Origin: Moorena sp. SIO3I8
GTDB taxonomy: Bacteria; Cyanobacteriota; Cyanobacteriia; Cyanobacteriales; Coleofasciculaceae
NCBI RefSeq assembly: GCF_010692325.1
Contig: NZ_JAAHHW010000005.1
Coordinates: 152,251-216,250 of the forward strand
Reading direction: 5' to 3'
DNA length: 64,000 bases
Part shown: positions 47,738 to 57,800 of the stretch, one piece after another
Layout of the letters: each line of letters begins with the position of its first letter
Position numbering within the stretch: position 1 is the stretch's first letter
Translations under genes and position numbers: made by a program
The notes under the pieces: model-generated
The model's input: the letters and a program-made list of their open reading frames with translations, nothing else
Databases searched by the model: none
What the model was told of the DNA's origin: nothing

Positions 47738-48100
47738 TCATTGTTCTAGCTTTTTAATAAGAGCAATAATCATTCGACTTTCTTCTTTAAGTAAAGAAAC
47801 AATTACTTCTATATCTGTTTGCTTAGATAAGCCTACTCTAGAAGATAAAATAATATGTGTTTCTAATTCGTTAATTGAGCCTTGGGCAATATTAAGAAAT
47901 CTGACGTACTCAGCGGTTGACCTTCTCCCATATCCTTCTGCTATATTAGCCGGAATAGATACCGCAGCTCTCCTAATTTGTTGAACCATGCCGTATAATT
48001 CATCTTTAGGAAAAAATTTAGTTAATAAATAACACTTTTCGGCTATATCCATGCCTTTTTGCCAAATTATTAAGTCTTTAAAATTATTAATGTTTGACAT
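47738..48100 (-). CDS. Four-helix bundle protein (S23/IVP family)
   Basis: The 120-residue protein matches the family first found in intervening sequences of 23S rRNA: FKDLIIWQKGMDIAEKCY, then IRRAAVSIPANIAEGYGR, then FLNIAQGSINELETHI. These proteins form a pentameric four-helix bundle. Relatives act as accessory proteins of diversity-generating retroelements, but no reverse transcriptase is present here. The role of free-standing copies is unknown. Confidence 0.9.
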   Translation of the reverse strand: MSNINNFKDLIIWQKGMDIAEKCYLLTKFFPKDELYGMVQQIRRAAVSIPANIAEGYGRRSTAEYVRFLNIAQGSINELETHIILSSRVGLSKQTDIEVIVSLLKEESRMIIALIKKLEQ

Positions 48101-48386
48101 TTATAAACTTATTTATAGAGTATAGTGTTTACGGCGGTTTGCATAACTATCAGGTGCACAGGATTGTTTTCCGTCTTATGACTTCCCTCTTCACTGCTCC
48201 CTACTCCCTGCTCCCTGCTCCCTAAAAACCCAGAACTTTATACCTAACTGAATGGCAAACCGCTGTATGCTAGTTATAGCACTTTCCCTAAAAAAATGAG
48301 GTACATTAAATTTTATTACCCCTGCTCCCTGCTCCCTGCTCCCTGCTCCCTAAAAAATCTACCTCACCTAACTGAAACCCCTATGT
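48101..48386. other. Spacer with CTGCTCC heptamer arrays
   Basis: Short arrays of the CTACTCC/CTGCTCC type lie at about 48196-48226 and 48321-48352. An AACCGCTGTA.GCTA-like dispersed segment also appears. No gene was found. Confidence 0.6.
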
Positions 48387-50474
48387 TCAGCTTTCCCCAA
48401 CACATCGATAAAGCTTATAACTGTATTGACCAGCCCACTTTCGAGAGCGCTTTTCTCGAAAACATTGCTGAGAGTCTAGGTCAATTTTGGTACGGAAATT
48501 GACTAACCATAAATCTAGTGGTCGTGGCAATTCCATTAATTTTTGTTGCAATTGTTTGACAGAATCCTCGTAACTGGAACTATTCCGGTCACGAGCTACT
48601 AAGAAAAATTGGGGAAAATCCTTGGAATTACCATTAGAACCATTAGCAACAGCCATACCTTTCAATCCCCAAGCTAATCCCATCATCCGCCCGGTCTGTC
48701 CATGGTGTTTGTAGGTCGTTGCGATCGCAACCGGTGCTTCACTTGCTTCCTTAACAATAGACACTAATAGATCCGGGCGCTCGTTTTGAAGATAACCAAG
48801 ATTCGAGACTGTCACTAATCCACCCAACAGCCCAATCAACCATACCGCTACAACTATCCTTCTGCCAAAGTAAGACTTATAGCCTTTTTCAGATGAATTG
48901 ACCTCACTGCCTTTAGCTGCAAGCCCCCTAAATCCCCATCTGTCAAAAAGCGAAGCATCCGCTAATTCCCCCCAGAATTGGGGGGTTAGGGGGGCGGAAT
49001 TTGCTGTATACCCTTTGTCATCCCGATCAGGTACATCGGATTTTGTTCCATTTCCCTGCTCCCTGCTCCCTGCTCCCTGCTCCCTGCTCCCTACTCCCTC
49101 CTCTTTCCCCCCCTTATTAAGGTCTTTCCCCCCCTTAATAAGGGGGGTTAGGGGGGATCCCAGCTCTGTCTGCCTCTGACTAAGACTTCCGTACTCTTTC
49201 CCCCCCTTATTAAGGGGGGTTAGGGGGGATCCCTTGAAAACTGCGGAATGATCAATTTTATTCCAACAACCACCTAAGCTTGCTGCCACCAAGAGGATCA
49301 CTGCTGGAAAGTAGACGAAGTGAAAACGAGGGGCTGTGCTTAAATCTATACCGAAACCCCAGGTCAAGACTAAACATAACCCAATTGCTGCTAAGACATA
49401 CTCCCTTAGGATTGTGAAAGCGAAACGGTTATGGTGATCGAGTTGCTGCAATTTCAGTCCATAGCGGAGATGGGATACTATCCAAATCACCAGGATTAAC
49501 GTAACTATACCGGAAACAATAATAATTTCTAGGGATAGGTCATAGAAAGAAGAAGGTAGCAGTAACACCATACTGAACAGCCATAGTAAGAATCGTCCTA
49601 TGGGTTCAATCCATCGTGCGATCGCATTTTGGCTATAAATCCATTGGGTAGGGGGACTATCATGAATCGCTTGTAAGGCCGGTATCCACACTAAACATCC
49701 CGCTAAGGAACCCATAGCTACTCCATAAATCCGCCACCAGTAAGGTTTGATGAAAGCTAGTCGGTCTTGCTGAGTTTCTCGCCAAGCTTGTCCGAATAAT
49801 GCGATCGCTTCCGCACCTAAAGTCAGGATAAAGAAATAATGGGTAGCAATCCCGAGACTATTCACTCCCACCCACGCTAACCCTAGCCAACTGGGCAACC
49901 GTTCACCACGGTGGATTAACTCTACCGCTTTCACCAAGCAACCCAGAGATGCTATCACCAGCAAAATAGCCAGAGTATAATGACGAGCCTGTTGAGCGAG
50001 GAAAATCCCGAAAGGAGAGACAGCCATCATTGCTGCTGCTATATGACCTACCAATAGTGAGCGAAAGGCCAGCCGACCTAGGCAAAAGATAGCAGGAATC
50101 GAGATTACTCCCAATAAGGCAGAAAGCGATCGCACTGCCCAAATCGAAACCATACCATCCTCTAATCGGAATAGTTTCAACCACAGATGGGTCAGAGCAA
50201 AATAAACTGGGGGATGGGTACTTTCCGTTAATAAATAATGAATAACATCACTAATGCCAGCCTCAGGAGATGGTTGTAGTGGGCTTAATAGGGTTTCCAC
50301 TCCCATAAACTGATTCAGAGGTAACGAGTAAAAACTGTTACCCAGGCTAAATACTGTTGTCGCACATTCATCAGTCCAAGGAGGTAAAACCCGTAGACCA
50401 GCAAAGCGCAGCAAAGCCCCAATTGTAATCCACAGCAGCAGTAATAAAGCGGTTTGGGATTTTTTTAAGTACAT
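48387..50474 (-). CDS. ArnT-like glycosyltransferase (GT39/GT-C) with repeat-derived insertion
   Basis: The 695-residue protein has about 11 membrane helices. Asp35-Glu36 (PPWTDECATT) is the catalytic acidic pair of GT-C enzymes, and STHPPVYFALTHLW follows near residue 100. Such enzymes transfer sugars from polyprenyl phosphates on the outer face of the membrane. Residues of about 414-528 are unusual: they are translated from dispersed intergenic repeats (GSPLTPLNKGGK twice, KGGKEEGVGSREQGAGSREQG). The repeats keep the frame open and separate two membrane regions. Function of the fused protein is uncertain. Confidence 0.82.
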   Translation of the reverse strand: MYLKKSQTALLLLLWITIGALLRFAGLRVLPPWTDECATTVFSLGNSFYSLPLNQFMGVETLLSPLQPSPEAGISDVIHYLLTESTHPPVYFALTHLWLKLFRLEDGMVSIWAVRSLSALLGVISIPAIFCLGRLAFRSLLVGHIAAAMMAVSPFGIFLAQQARHYTLAILLVIASLGCLVKAVELIHRGERLPSWLGLAWVGVNSLGIATHYFFILTLGAEAIALFGQAWRETQQDRLAFIKPYWWRIYGVAMGSLAGCLVWIPALQAIHDSPPTQWIYSQNAIARWIEPIGRFLLWLFSMVLLLPSSFYDLSLEIIIVSGIVTLILVIWIVSHLRYGLKLQQLDHHNRFAFTILREYVLAAIGLCLVLTWGFGIDLSTAPRFHFVYFPAVILLVAASLGGCWNKIDHSAVFKGSPLTPLNKGGKEYGSLSQRQTELGSPLTPLIKGGKDLNKGGKEEGVGSREQGAGSREQGNGTKSDVPDRDDKGYTANSAPLTPQFWGELADASLFDRWGFRGLAAKGSEVNSSEKGYKSYFGRRIVVAVWLIGLLGGLVTVSNLGYLQNERPDLLVSIVKEASEAPVAIATTYKHHGQTGRMMGLAWGLKGMAVANGSNGNSKDFPQFFLVARDRNSSSYEDSVKQLQQKLMELPRPLDLWLVNFRTKIDLDSQQCFREKRSRKWAGQYSYKLYRCVGES
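48940..49235. repeat. Dispersed repeats inside the coding region of the glycosyltransferase
   Basis: The segment holds a CCCCCAGAATTGGGGGGTTAGGGGGG block at about 48970, a CTGCTCC heptamer array at about 49056-49098, and two copies of CCCCCTTATTAAGGGGGGTTAGGGGGGATCCC at about 49128-49160 and 49202-49232. The same repeats are intergenic elsewhere in the window. Here they are read in frame. Confidence 0.8.
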
Positions 50475-50815
50475 AAAGGAAAGGGAGTAGGGAGTAGGGA
50501 GTAGGGAGTAGGTAACAGGTAATCGGGAATCGGGAATCGGGAATCGGGAATCGGGAATCGGGAATGATTTAGCTTAGTAATTTAAAATTTTTAGCAATTA
50601 TTATTGACTCTTATTTCAAGGTTTTTTGTTTAATACAAAACGTATTAAACAAGGCATTTTTATTGAAATGAAACAGTTATAATTAACCCTTATTTTTAAT
50701 AATTTATATAACGTTTTTTAAGCTGATCAGCTACATTCAATTTTATTACCCCGACTCCCGACTCCCGACTCCCGACTCCCGACTCCCGACTCCCGACTCC
50801 CGACTCCCTGTTCCC
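50475..50815. repeat. Spacer with heptamer arrays and an 11-bp palindrome
   Basis: GGGAGTA then CGGGAAT units lie at about 50484-50564. TTGTTTAATAC (50626-50636) and GTATTAAACAA (50642-50652) form a perfect hairpin with a five-base loop. CGACTCC units fill about 50752-50808. No gene was found. The palindrome could be an operator for the glycosyltransferase gene, whose start lies about 150 bases away. Confidence 0.75.
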
Positions 50816-52189
50816 TTAATGGCGAAATAACCGTAAAATTATCCACATTACCAGAGTAGCGATCGCACCAGTGAGAATACTCCAGGCAAAAGCTGGTGTT
50901 ACTATAAAGATACTATTATTATCAGGGGGTTGTTGTTTAACTAGGACAGTAGCGGTAATGCTACTGGTTGCTACTCCCACACCAGCCAGAGCAATGCTTT
51001 GGTGTAAGCTGCGATTACTCTGAGTTTGGTAAGTTTGGGTCATGCCATCTACTGTCCGAATTAGATTTTCTAGTAAGGTTAAACCAGACTTTAATCTGCC
51101 ATGCTCCATCTCCAATTGTTGCAGATATTGGCTAGCTGCTAAATCCCTAAACTCTCCCAGAATGTGCCAATCACTCCGTTGATAAACCTGTTTTAATTTA
51201 ATCAATCGTTGTTGGTAATCTTCGATATTGGTTTTAATGGTTTGGGTTTGGGAATCCAGCCTCCCTAAATTAGTAGCATAACGAGACAATAGGTTGAGAT
51301 TATTGCTTAGTATTTCCCTTAATTTTACTGTATTTTGGGGTAACATACTGATCTGTTCAATAGTACTTTGAACTGAGACTAGATCAGCTTTCAGTTCTGC
51401 TAGTGGTCTGTTAATTTCACCATAAGCCCAAAGAATTTTGTTACGATAATACAATAGGTAAATTAAGTCTATATAAATGCCAGTAATGGTGTCGATGATA
51501 GAATCAATAGACCGCTTTTTGGGAAACAACCAGATTAACAAATGATGGTTGTGCTTGATCGCTTCTGGCTCTGACCAATCGGCGGGAGGACGCCAAAATT
51601 CAAATAAAGTCCCCCCTAGCACTTTGCCTTGGGCTTGGAAGTCTCTTGACCAGTCGGATTGAGACACCAGTTGCTTGTAGCATTCTAGGGCAATTTGTGT
51701 CGGGTCTTGATCACGGTCACACAGTTGACCCCACATGATCCAAGTTTGACCAATTGCTCCAGGTTGGTGATTGATGTGGGCAAGAATTTCCCCTTGGATT
51801 TTCTTAATATTTGTAATGGGTTGGGGGGAATGGTTGGATTGTCTGATACCATCAGCATAAACTCCGGAACAGTTCACCTGAAGGGCGTAAGTGTTACCAA
51901 TTTGGATAGGGTAGTAGTAGCCTTCCAAAGGACGCTCGAAATGCTTGACCACATCAGCACCCAATAGTTCCACCAACCTAGATTCTGAGCGCTCTGCCTG
52001 TTTCAGCTTAGCCAGTAACGTTGGCTCTAGGATCAGGTCTGATTCATCACCCTCGGCATGACCATAGATTCTTTGCCAGAATCGTTCACGGTTGTGATCA
52101 ATAATTTCCGGGTCTTGCCCTAGACCTTCCCGTAGATCGTAGAGGAATAGGTCAAGATTAGGGTATACTATTTTGCTTAGGTCAGACAT
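50816..52189 (-). CDS. Uncharacterised protein with C-terminal membrane hairpin
   Basis: 457 residues. The N-terminal 200 are soluble and contain WIMWGQLC and LFEFWRPPADWSEP. The middle (about 225-400) is helical and coiled-coil-like. Two hydrophobic helices near residues 403-425 and 433-453 end in the basic ILRLFRH. The layout is reminiscent of CorA-type or effector-type proteins with a long helical neck and a membrane hairpin, but the GMN motif of CorA is absent. I do not recognise the family. Confidence 0.65.
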   Translation of the reverse strand: MSDLSKIVYPNLDLFLYDLREGLGQDPEIIDHNRERFWQRIYGHAEGDESDLILEPTLLAKLKQAERSESRLVELLGADVVKHFERPLEGYYYPIQIGNTYALQVNCSGVYADGIRQSNHSPQPITNIKKIQGEILAHINHQPGAIGQTWIMWGQLCDRDQDPTQIALECYKQLVSQSDWSRDFQAQGKVLGGTLFEFWRPPADWSEPEAIKHNHHLLIWLFPKKRSIDSIIDTITGIYIDLIYLLYYRNKILWAYGEINRPLAELKADLVSVQSTIEQISMLPQNTVKLREILSNNLNLLSRYATNLGRLDSQTQTIKTNIEDYQQRLIKLKQVYQRSDWHILGEFRDLAASQYLQQLEMEHGRLKSGLTLLENLIRTVDGMTQTYQTQSNRSLHQSIALAGVGVATSSITATVLVKQQPPDNNSIFIVTPAFAWSILTGAIATLVMWIILRLFRH

Positions 52190-52461
52190 TGGCTTACCCT
52201 TTCATCAGGATAGTAACAAGGATAGTAACACTGTCACCTATTCCCAACCCTCTCATGAAGTGTAGCTAAGCGCCACCCTACGGGGAAACAGCTAGCCTCT
52301 ATGCTAGAAAAGAAAAGAATCATCTGGTATCAGGTAAGGTATTCCCGATTAAATTTGCCTATCGCTGGTAGCCAAAAGCCTTGCCCTAGACTAGTGTTTG
52401 ACCTTTGACCTTTGATTTTTCTCTTGCTTAACACGTTGCTCAAGCATAAATAGGAAAATGC

Positions 52462-53463
52462 ATGAATCAGCTCAACAACGCCTTCACCCTATTCTTGAGT
52501 TTGTTGGTTGAAGCAACACCTTTTTTGCTACTGGGGGTTATTCTCTCCAGCTTATTGCTGTTTTTTGTGGATGAGCGCAAGCTAATTGCTAGTATGCCTC
52601 GCCACCCCTTTCTAGGAGCAGTTTTTGGTAGTTGTGTCGGCTTTTTGTTCCCAGTGTGTGAGTGTGGTAATGTGCCAGTGGCTAGGCGGTTGCTGAGCCA
52701 GGGAGCACCAGCACCAGTAGCAATTGGGTTTTTGCTCGCAGCCCCAACCATCAATCCTGTAGTAATTTGGTCAACTTGGGTAGCCTTTCGAGACCAGCCG
52801 GAAATCTGGGTATTGCGAATTTTATTTTCCTTAAGTATTTCCATCTTTATCGGCTGTGTCTTCAGTACTCAGAAAGACTTAGGCCCCCTACTGCAACGAG
52901 CAGTGTTTCGCTCTAGACCAAGGAAATTTGCTGAGGATAAGCCAGCATTACTACAATCAGGCTCATATTTACTCGGTCAATCTGGTACACCTTTGCCCTT
53001 AGACGCTAATGTCTTAAACACACCCGTTAGCCAGAACATAAATACTAAACCCTTATCTGATCGACTACAGCTCTTTGTCGAAAATGCTATACAAGAGTTT
53101 CGGGAGCTAGGCTCAATCCTAGTTTTAGGTAGTGCGATCGCAGCCATCATTCAAGTCGTTATCCCCCGTGATATTATCATTAGCCTCGGTCAAGGACCAG
53201 TGATGTCTATTTTGGCCATGATGCTATTGGCCGCTGTAGTATCCATCTGTTCCACTGTCGATGCATTTTTTGCCCTCGCCTTTGCCTCAACCTTCACCAG
53301 TGGCTCGTTGTTAGCATTTCTAATCTTCGGACCAATGATTGACATCAAAGCCATCGGTTTACTGTTATCTGTATTTAAAACCAAGTCAATCATTTACCTA
53401 TTTCTAATAGCAGGGCAATTAACATTTTTATTGACTTTGTTTCTTAATTTGTATGTGAGTTAG
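52462..53463 (+). CDS. YcgR/YraQ-family permease (DUF318)
   Basis: 333 residues with eight or so membrane helices in two similar halves. The conserved FPVCECGNVPVARRLLSQGAPAPVAIGFLLAAPTINPVV region of this family sits near residues 64-100, with the CECGN cysteines. The second half has a SICSTVDAFFALAFA segment. These permeases are proposed to export metals or organo-arsenicals; the substrate is not known here. The second gene of the usual pair follows at 53841. Confidence 0.88.
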   Translation: MNQLNNAFTLFLSLLVEATPFLLLGVILSSLLLFFVDERKLIASMPRHPFLGAVFGSCVGFLFPVCECGNVPVARRLLSQGAPAPVAIGFLLAAPTINPVVIWSTWVAFRDQPEIWVLRILFSLSISIFIGCVFSTQKDLGPLLQRAVFRSRPRKFAEDKPALLQSGSYLLGQSGTPLPLDANVLNTPVSQNINTKPLSDRLQLFVENAIQEFRELGSILVLGSAIAAIIQVVIPRDIIISLGQGPVMSILAMMLLAAVVSICSTVDAFFALAFASTFTSGSLLAFLIFGPMIDIKAIGLLLSVFKTKSIIYLFLIAGQLTFLLTLFLNLYVS

Positions 53464-53840
53464 GGAGTAGGGAGTAGGGAGTAGGGAGTAGGGAATCGGG
53501 AATCGGGAATCGGGAATCGGGAATCGGGAATCGGGAATCGGGAATCGGGAATCGGGAATCGGGAAAAAATCCTGTGTACCTGATTATGGAATTAAATTAT
53601 GAAGGATGAATTATTAAGGATGAAGGGTCACGAGTAATTTTAACAGAAGTGTTGAATCCAGTAATAAAGGTTTCCCAAAATGTCTCACCTATCCCCACAA
53701 TCCCCGCGCCCCCGCCTCAATCTCTTAACCCCGACTCCCGACTCCCGACTCCCGATTCCCGACTCCCGACTCCCGACTCCCGACTCCCGACTCCCTAGAT
53801 TAAATTTTAAATCTTCCTACAATCAATTGACTTGTTAATT
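53464..53840. repeat. Heptamer arrays between the permease and its partner gene
   Basis: GGGAGTA (about 4 copies) then GGGAATC (about 11 copies) run from 53464 to about 53566. CGACTCC units lie at about 53731-53798. The middle is AT-rich with TCCCCACAATCCCCGCGCCCCCGCC. No gene was seen. The arrays interrupt what is elsewhere a tight two-gene operon. Confidence 0.88.
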
Positions 53841-54650
53841 ATGAATCCATCTAACCATTCAGGACGTTTGTCCAGAAAAAGTTCTTACAGGAGAAACTGG
53901 TCAATTCCTCTTTCAGAAGTAATTTCCTTAGCGTTATGGGGAGTTTTATTGTTGAAATCCTGGCTAACTGGTGAGTTAAGTTTGTTAATTCATCCCAATT
54001 ACTTTAGCTTGGTAGTTATCACTGGTATAATTTTATTGTTAATATCAGGGTTGAGGTTATCCCAACTCCTGAAGTTAGAGCGTAAACACCGATTAGGTAA
54101 GGCAGTAACTAGACCAGCTGTTCAACATACAACTTTATTTCCCCCTAGTTGGAGTAGTGGCTTCCTAATCGCTACGGCAATGGTTGGTTTAATCGTGACA
54201 CCCAAGGCATTTACTAGCCAAACCGCCCTACACCGGGGTATAGCCGACTCCCCCACCATAACGCGATCGCAACCGCAATCCTTTCGCAGTGCTAGCAATC
54301 CTGAAAAGCGCACCCTAATTGAATGGATCAAGCTTTTGAATGTTTATCCTGAACCAGATGCTTATACCGGTCAAAAAGTCAAAGTAGATGGTTTTGTAGT
54401 AATTGCTCCTAATCTCCCTCCAGACCATCTCTTAATTTCCCGGTTTGTGATTACCTGTTGTGCTGCTGACGCTTATCCTTTGGGTTTGCCAGTAAAAATA
54501 AATGAAAACCGTAATGATTATCCATCCGATACCTGGATCGAGGTTGAAGGTCAAATGATTACTGAAACCTTGGATGATAGACGCCAGCTGGTGATTGAAG
54601 CCAGTGGGATTAAGAAAATTCCTGAACCGAAAAATCCTTATTATTATTAG
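53841..54650 (+). CDS. YcgQ-like protein (TIGR03943/DUF1980 family)
   Basis: About 269 residues from the ATG at 53841. The N-terminal half has three or so membrane helices. The C-terminal half is a soluble OB-like domain with YTGQKVKVDGFVV, LISRFVITCCAADAYPLGLPV and TWIEVEGQM, as in YcgQ proteins. The CC pair may bind metal. In other bacteria YcgQ and YcgR-type permeases are encoded together and are thought to act as one unit; the order here agrees. Confidence 0.87.
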   Translation: MNPSNHSGRLSRKSSYRRNWSIPLSEVISLALWGVLLLKSWLTGELSLLIHPNYFSLVVITGIILLLISGLRLSQLLKLERKHRLGKAVTRPAVQHTTLFPPSWSSGFLIATAMVGLIVTPKAFTSQTALHRGIADSPTITRSQPQSFRSASNPEKRTLIEWIKLLNVYPEPDAYTGQKVKVDGFVVIAPNLPPDHLLISRFVITCCAADAYPLGLPVKINENRNDYPSDTWIEVEGQMITETLDDRRQLVIEASGIKKIPEPKNPYYY

Positions 54651-54731
54651 GGAGTAGGGAGTAGGGAGTAGGGAGTAGGGAGTAGGGAGTAGGGAGTAGG
54701 GAGTAGGGAGTAGGGAGTAGGGAGTAGGGAG
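54651..54731. repeat. GGGAGTA heptanucleotide array
   Basis: About eleven tandem copies of GGGAGTA begin directly after the stop codon of the YcgQ-like gene. The first TAG of the array is the gene's own stop codon. Confidence 0.9.
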
Positions 54732-54803
54732 TCGGAGTTGTGAACATTGAATTTAAAATTTACCTCAATTCTCCCCATCTCCCCATCTCCCCATCTCCCC
54801 ACA

Positions 54804-57800
54804 CTACCTGTGCCCACACTCTCCAGACAGCCGCCAAGACCCATCCGGTGTCACGGTAGTGGGATAAGCAGTCAGAAAGATATTGCCATCAGCATCAATC
54901 ATCAAGCCTTGAGCTTCTATAATCCGTTTTGGCTTAGGGGTAGTGGGGGGCTTAACGGGGGGCTTCACCAATGCCGTACGGGAGCGATACCGTCCACGGG
55001 CAGTGGGACGGCGTATATCTTCCCAAAGGGTATTGCTGCTGATTTCACCTGGGCGAGGGGGTATGCCGCCACGTCCAGTATTGATAAACCTACTGCCAGA
55101 GCTATTACCTGGTTGACAGCGCTGGTAAAGTTGATCATTGCCTGGTTCCGTGGGTAAGCTGTTTGGCTCGCGCTCCAGGAAGTCATTGGTAGTGTTTAGA
55201 CTTACATCACCGTTTATATTACCAGTGGCATCTATATCATTGGTTCCATTGCCTGGGAAAGCTGGGCGCTCTTCGATATCACCAAAGACGCTGAAGGCAT
55301 TGATAATTATATTACCTCCTTGACCCATGGGAGCTTTAGCAATGATATCGCTACCATTACCACTAGTTGGGGGAAAAGCAATTAGTAGTGGGTCATCATT
55401 AGGATTATCATTACGGTTATTATCAATAGTTATATTACCTCCGTTAGCACCATCGGAAGCCTCTGCGGATATCAAGCTTTCGTTTTTGATCTGTATTAGG
55501 TCTGATATGTTTAGTGTGATGTTCGCTCCTAATTCCCCATTATTATCGGCAGTTTTAGCTTCTAGTGTTCCATTGTTAAGCAACAAAGAATTAGCATTAA
55601 TTACCAAGTTGCCAGCTATCCCTTTATCGCTGGTTACGGTTATTATCCCTTCATCCTCAACCTTCAGGGAATCAGTATTTATGGTGATTGTACCAGCTTG
55701 ACCAGTTGCTTGATCTCCTGCAGCGCTGGAAATAAGTCCATCATTAACAGTTAGTTTATTGGTGGTTAACTCTATAGGTCCACCTATCCCATTGCCGTTC
55801 GTGCTGGCATCTATGCTCCCACCATTAGTCATAGAAATGGAGTTAGTTTTAATTTCAATCCTACCACCATCGCCTATCCCTCTTGGTGACACACTACTGA
55901 ATACACCACTGGGACATGCAGCTCTATCGCAATCAAGGGGGTTGTCATCACTCCTTATACCGTCGAAGATGACCTGATCCGCATCAATTGTTATGTTACC
56001 CCCATTTCCTATCCCTTCGGTATCAGAAATAATGCCAGCACCATTGGTGAGGAAAAGTGACCCAGTTTGTATGAAGACATTACCGCCCTTGCCCTCGCCC
56101 CCTGGGTTAACCCTACTTAAGATAGAACGAGGACCTTTATCCAAGGTGACTGTCTCCCTAGCAAAAATCTTTACCTCACCCGCATTCCCTTTACCTATGG
56201 TGTTGGATTGCAGCGAGCCATTAGTTAAAACAACTGACCTTGCCTCAATCTTAATATCACCAGCATCACCTATACCTCCTCCCTCCACACTAGTGATGGC
56301 AGTACCAAATTGGGCACTCCCGATACCGCCAAAGGTCACTTGATCACGGGCAAAAATTTCAATATTCCCCGAGTTACCCATGGAGTCCTCATTGGGCCGT
56401 AGATCTCCAAGTCTAACTTGCATTTGAGCGCCACCAGTTACAAACAAGGAACCTGTAGTAATAAAAATACCACCACTGTTACCTTCGGCACCTGATCTGA
56501 TAATATTGACTGGGCCAGTTACTCGATCAGTGAATGTCTCTGGACCTCGTGCAACTCCGTCGAAGGAAACTATATCATCAGCCACAATGGTAATTTTTCC
56601 GGCATTCGCTTGTCCAAACGTACTCGTTTCGATCTGAGCGCCGTCAGTGGCAAAGAGGGAGCCAGTATCGATAGTGATATCCCCACCCTTTTCGGTGCCG
56701 AAGGTGTTGCTACGAATGAAACTTCTGTCAAGGGATATTTCATCATTTGTAATCAAGGTAATATCCCCTGCTTGCCCAGAAGCAGAAGAAGCATCAATGC
56801 GTTCTGTTATTTCAATCCCCCCGCGATAATCAATCAAGACCTCGCCACCATTCCCTGAAAATGTCTGGCTTGTCAAGGTATTGAAGTTTGTTTTATCGGT
56901 ACCATCACCAGTCAGAAGTGAACTAATTTTCAGGGTGTCACTAACTAAAGATGGGTTAGCTTGATACTGATTGGTTAACAATACTAGTCCATTGGGAGAA
57001 TTAATCGAGATTTTGCCAATTTCGATATTTGCACTAGTAGCAGCAGTGCCAAAGTTAGGGGTAAGGTTACCACTATCGGTATTTCCTGGAAAACCGCCGA
57101 GTAATGTCCAATCTATGCCAGCACGGATATCTAAAGTAGGTCGCTTACTGCCATCAATCACTACAGAGGTTCTCGCTTCGTCCGACAAGGTGACATTAGC
57201 CAGACTAGCCAAAAACGGATTGGAGTTACTAGGGCTAATCGCATTATCCCCGGTATCGGTAGAGTTAATTTCGATGTCACCAACGGTAACACTACCTCCT
57301 GCCAAAATATGCAGTGATGCTCCGGTATAGTTTCCTAAACTGACATCCCCATTGGCCAGAATAATGGGATCATTGGGACTGATGAAATTTCCTGGGTTAC
57401 CATCCAACTGCTCAATGATGATATTTCCGCCAACGGTATAGTTAGTATCTCCGGTGATGGGATTAGCAGAGCGCAACCGTAAATCCAACCCAGCCAATAA
57501 ACCACTATCGGAATGGTTCTTTGCTGCAATAGTAATTAACTGATTTCCCTGAATCAGTAGCGAACCACCAGAGTACGCTTTAAACGGTTGCGCTACACTA
57601 TCGGTGATGTTGACTGTATCTTCTGCCAACAGAGTCAAATTCCTACCAGCATCCAGTTGACCCTGTAAATCGAGATTGCCTGCTGCTAGGGTCAAGTCTT
57701 TTCCAGCAGCTAAATTTCCACGATTTGTAATTGTTGTCCTCGGGTCATCTTTGCCATACTGCAATCCTGGGGTAATATTAATCGTTAACAGTGGCGGAGC

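Noticed and set aside
54965..57330. Many plus-strand ORFs antisense to the haemagglutinin-type gene
   Set aside because: They are shadows of a Gly/Asn-rich repeat gene; their products are Pro/Leu/Ser-rich as expected for antisense reading.
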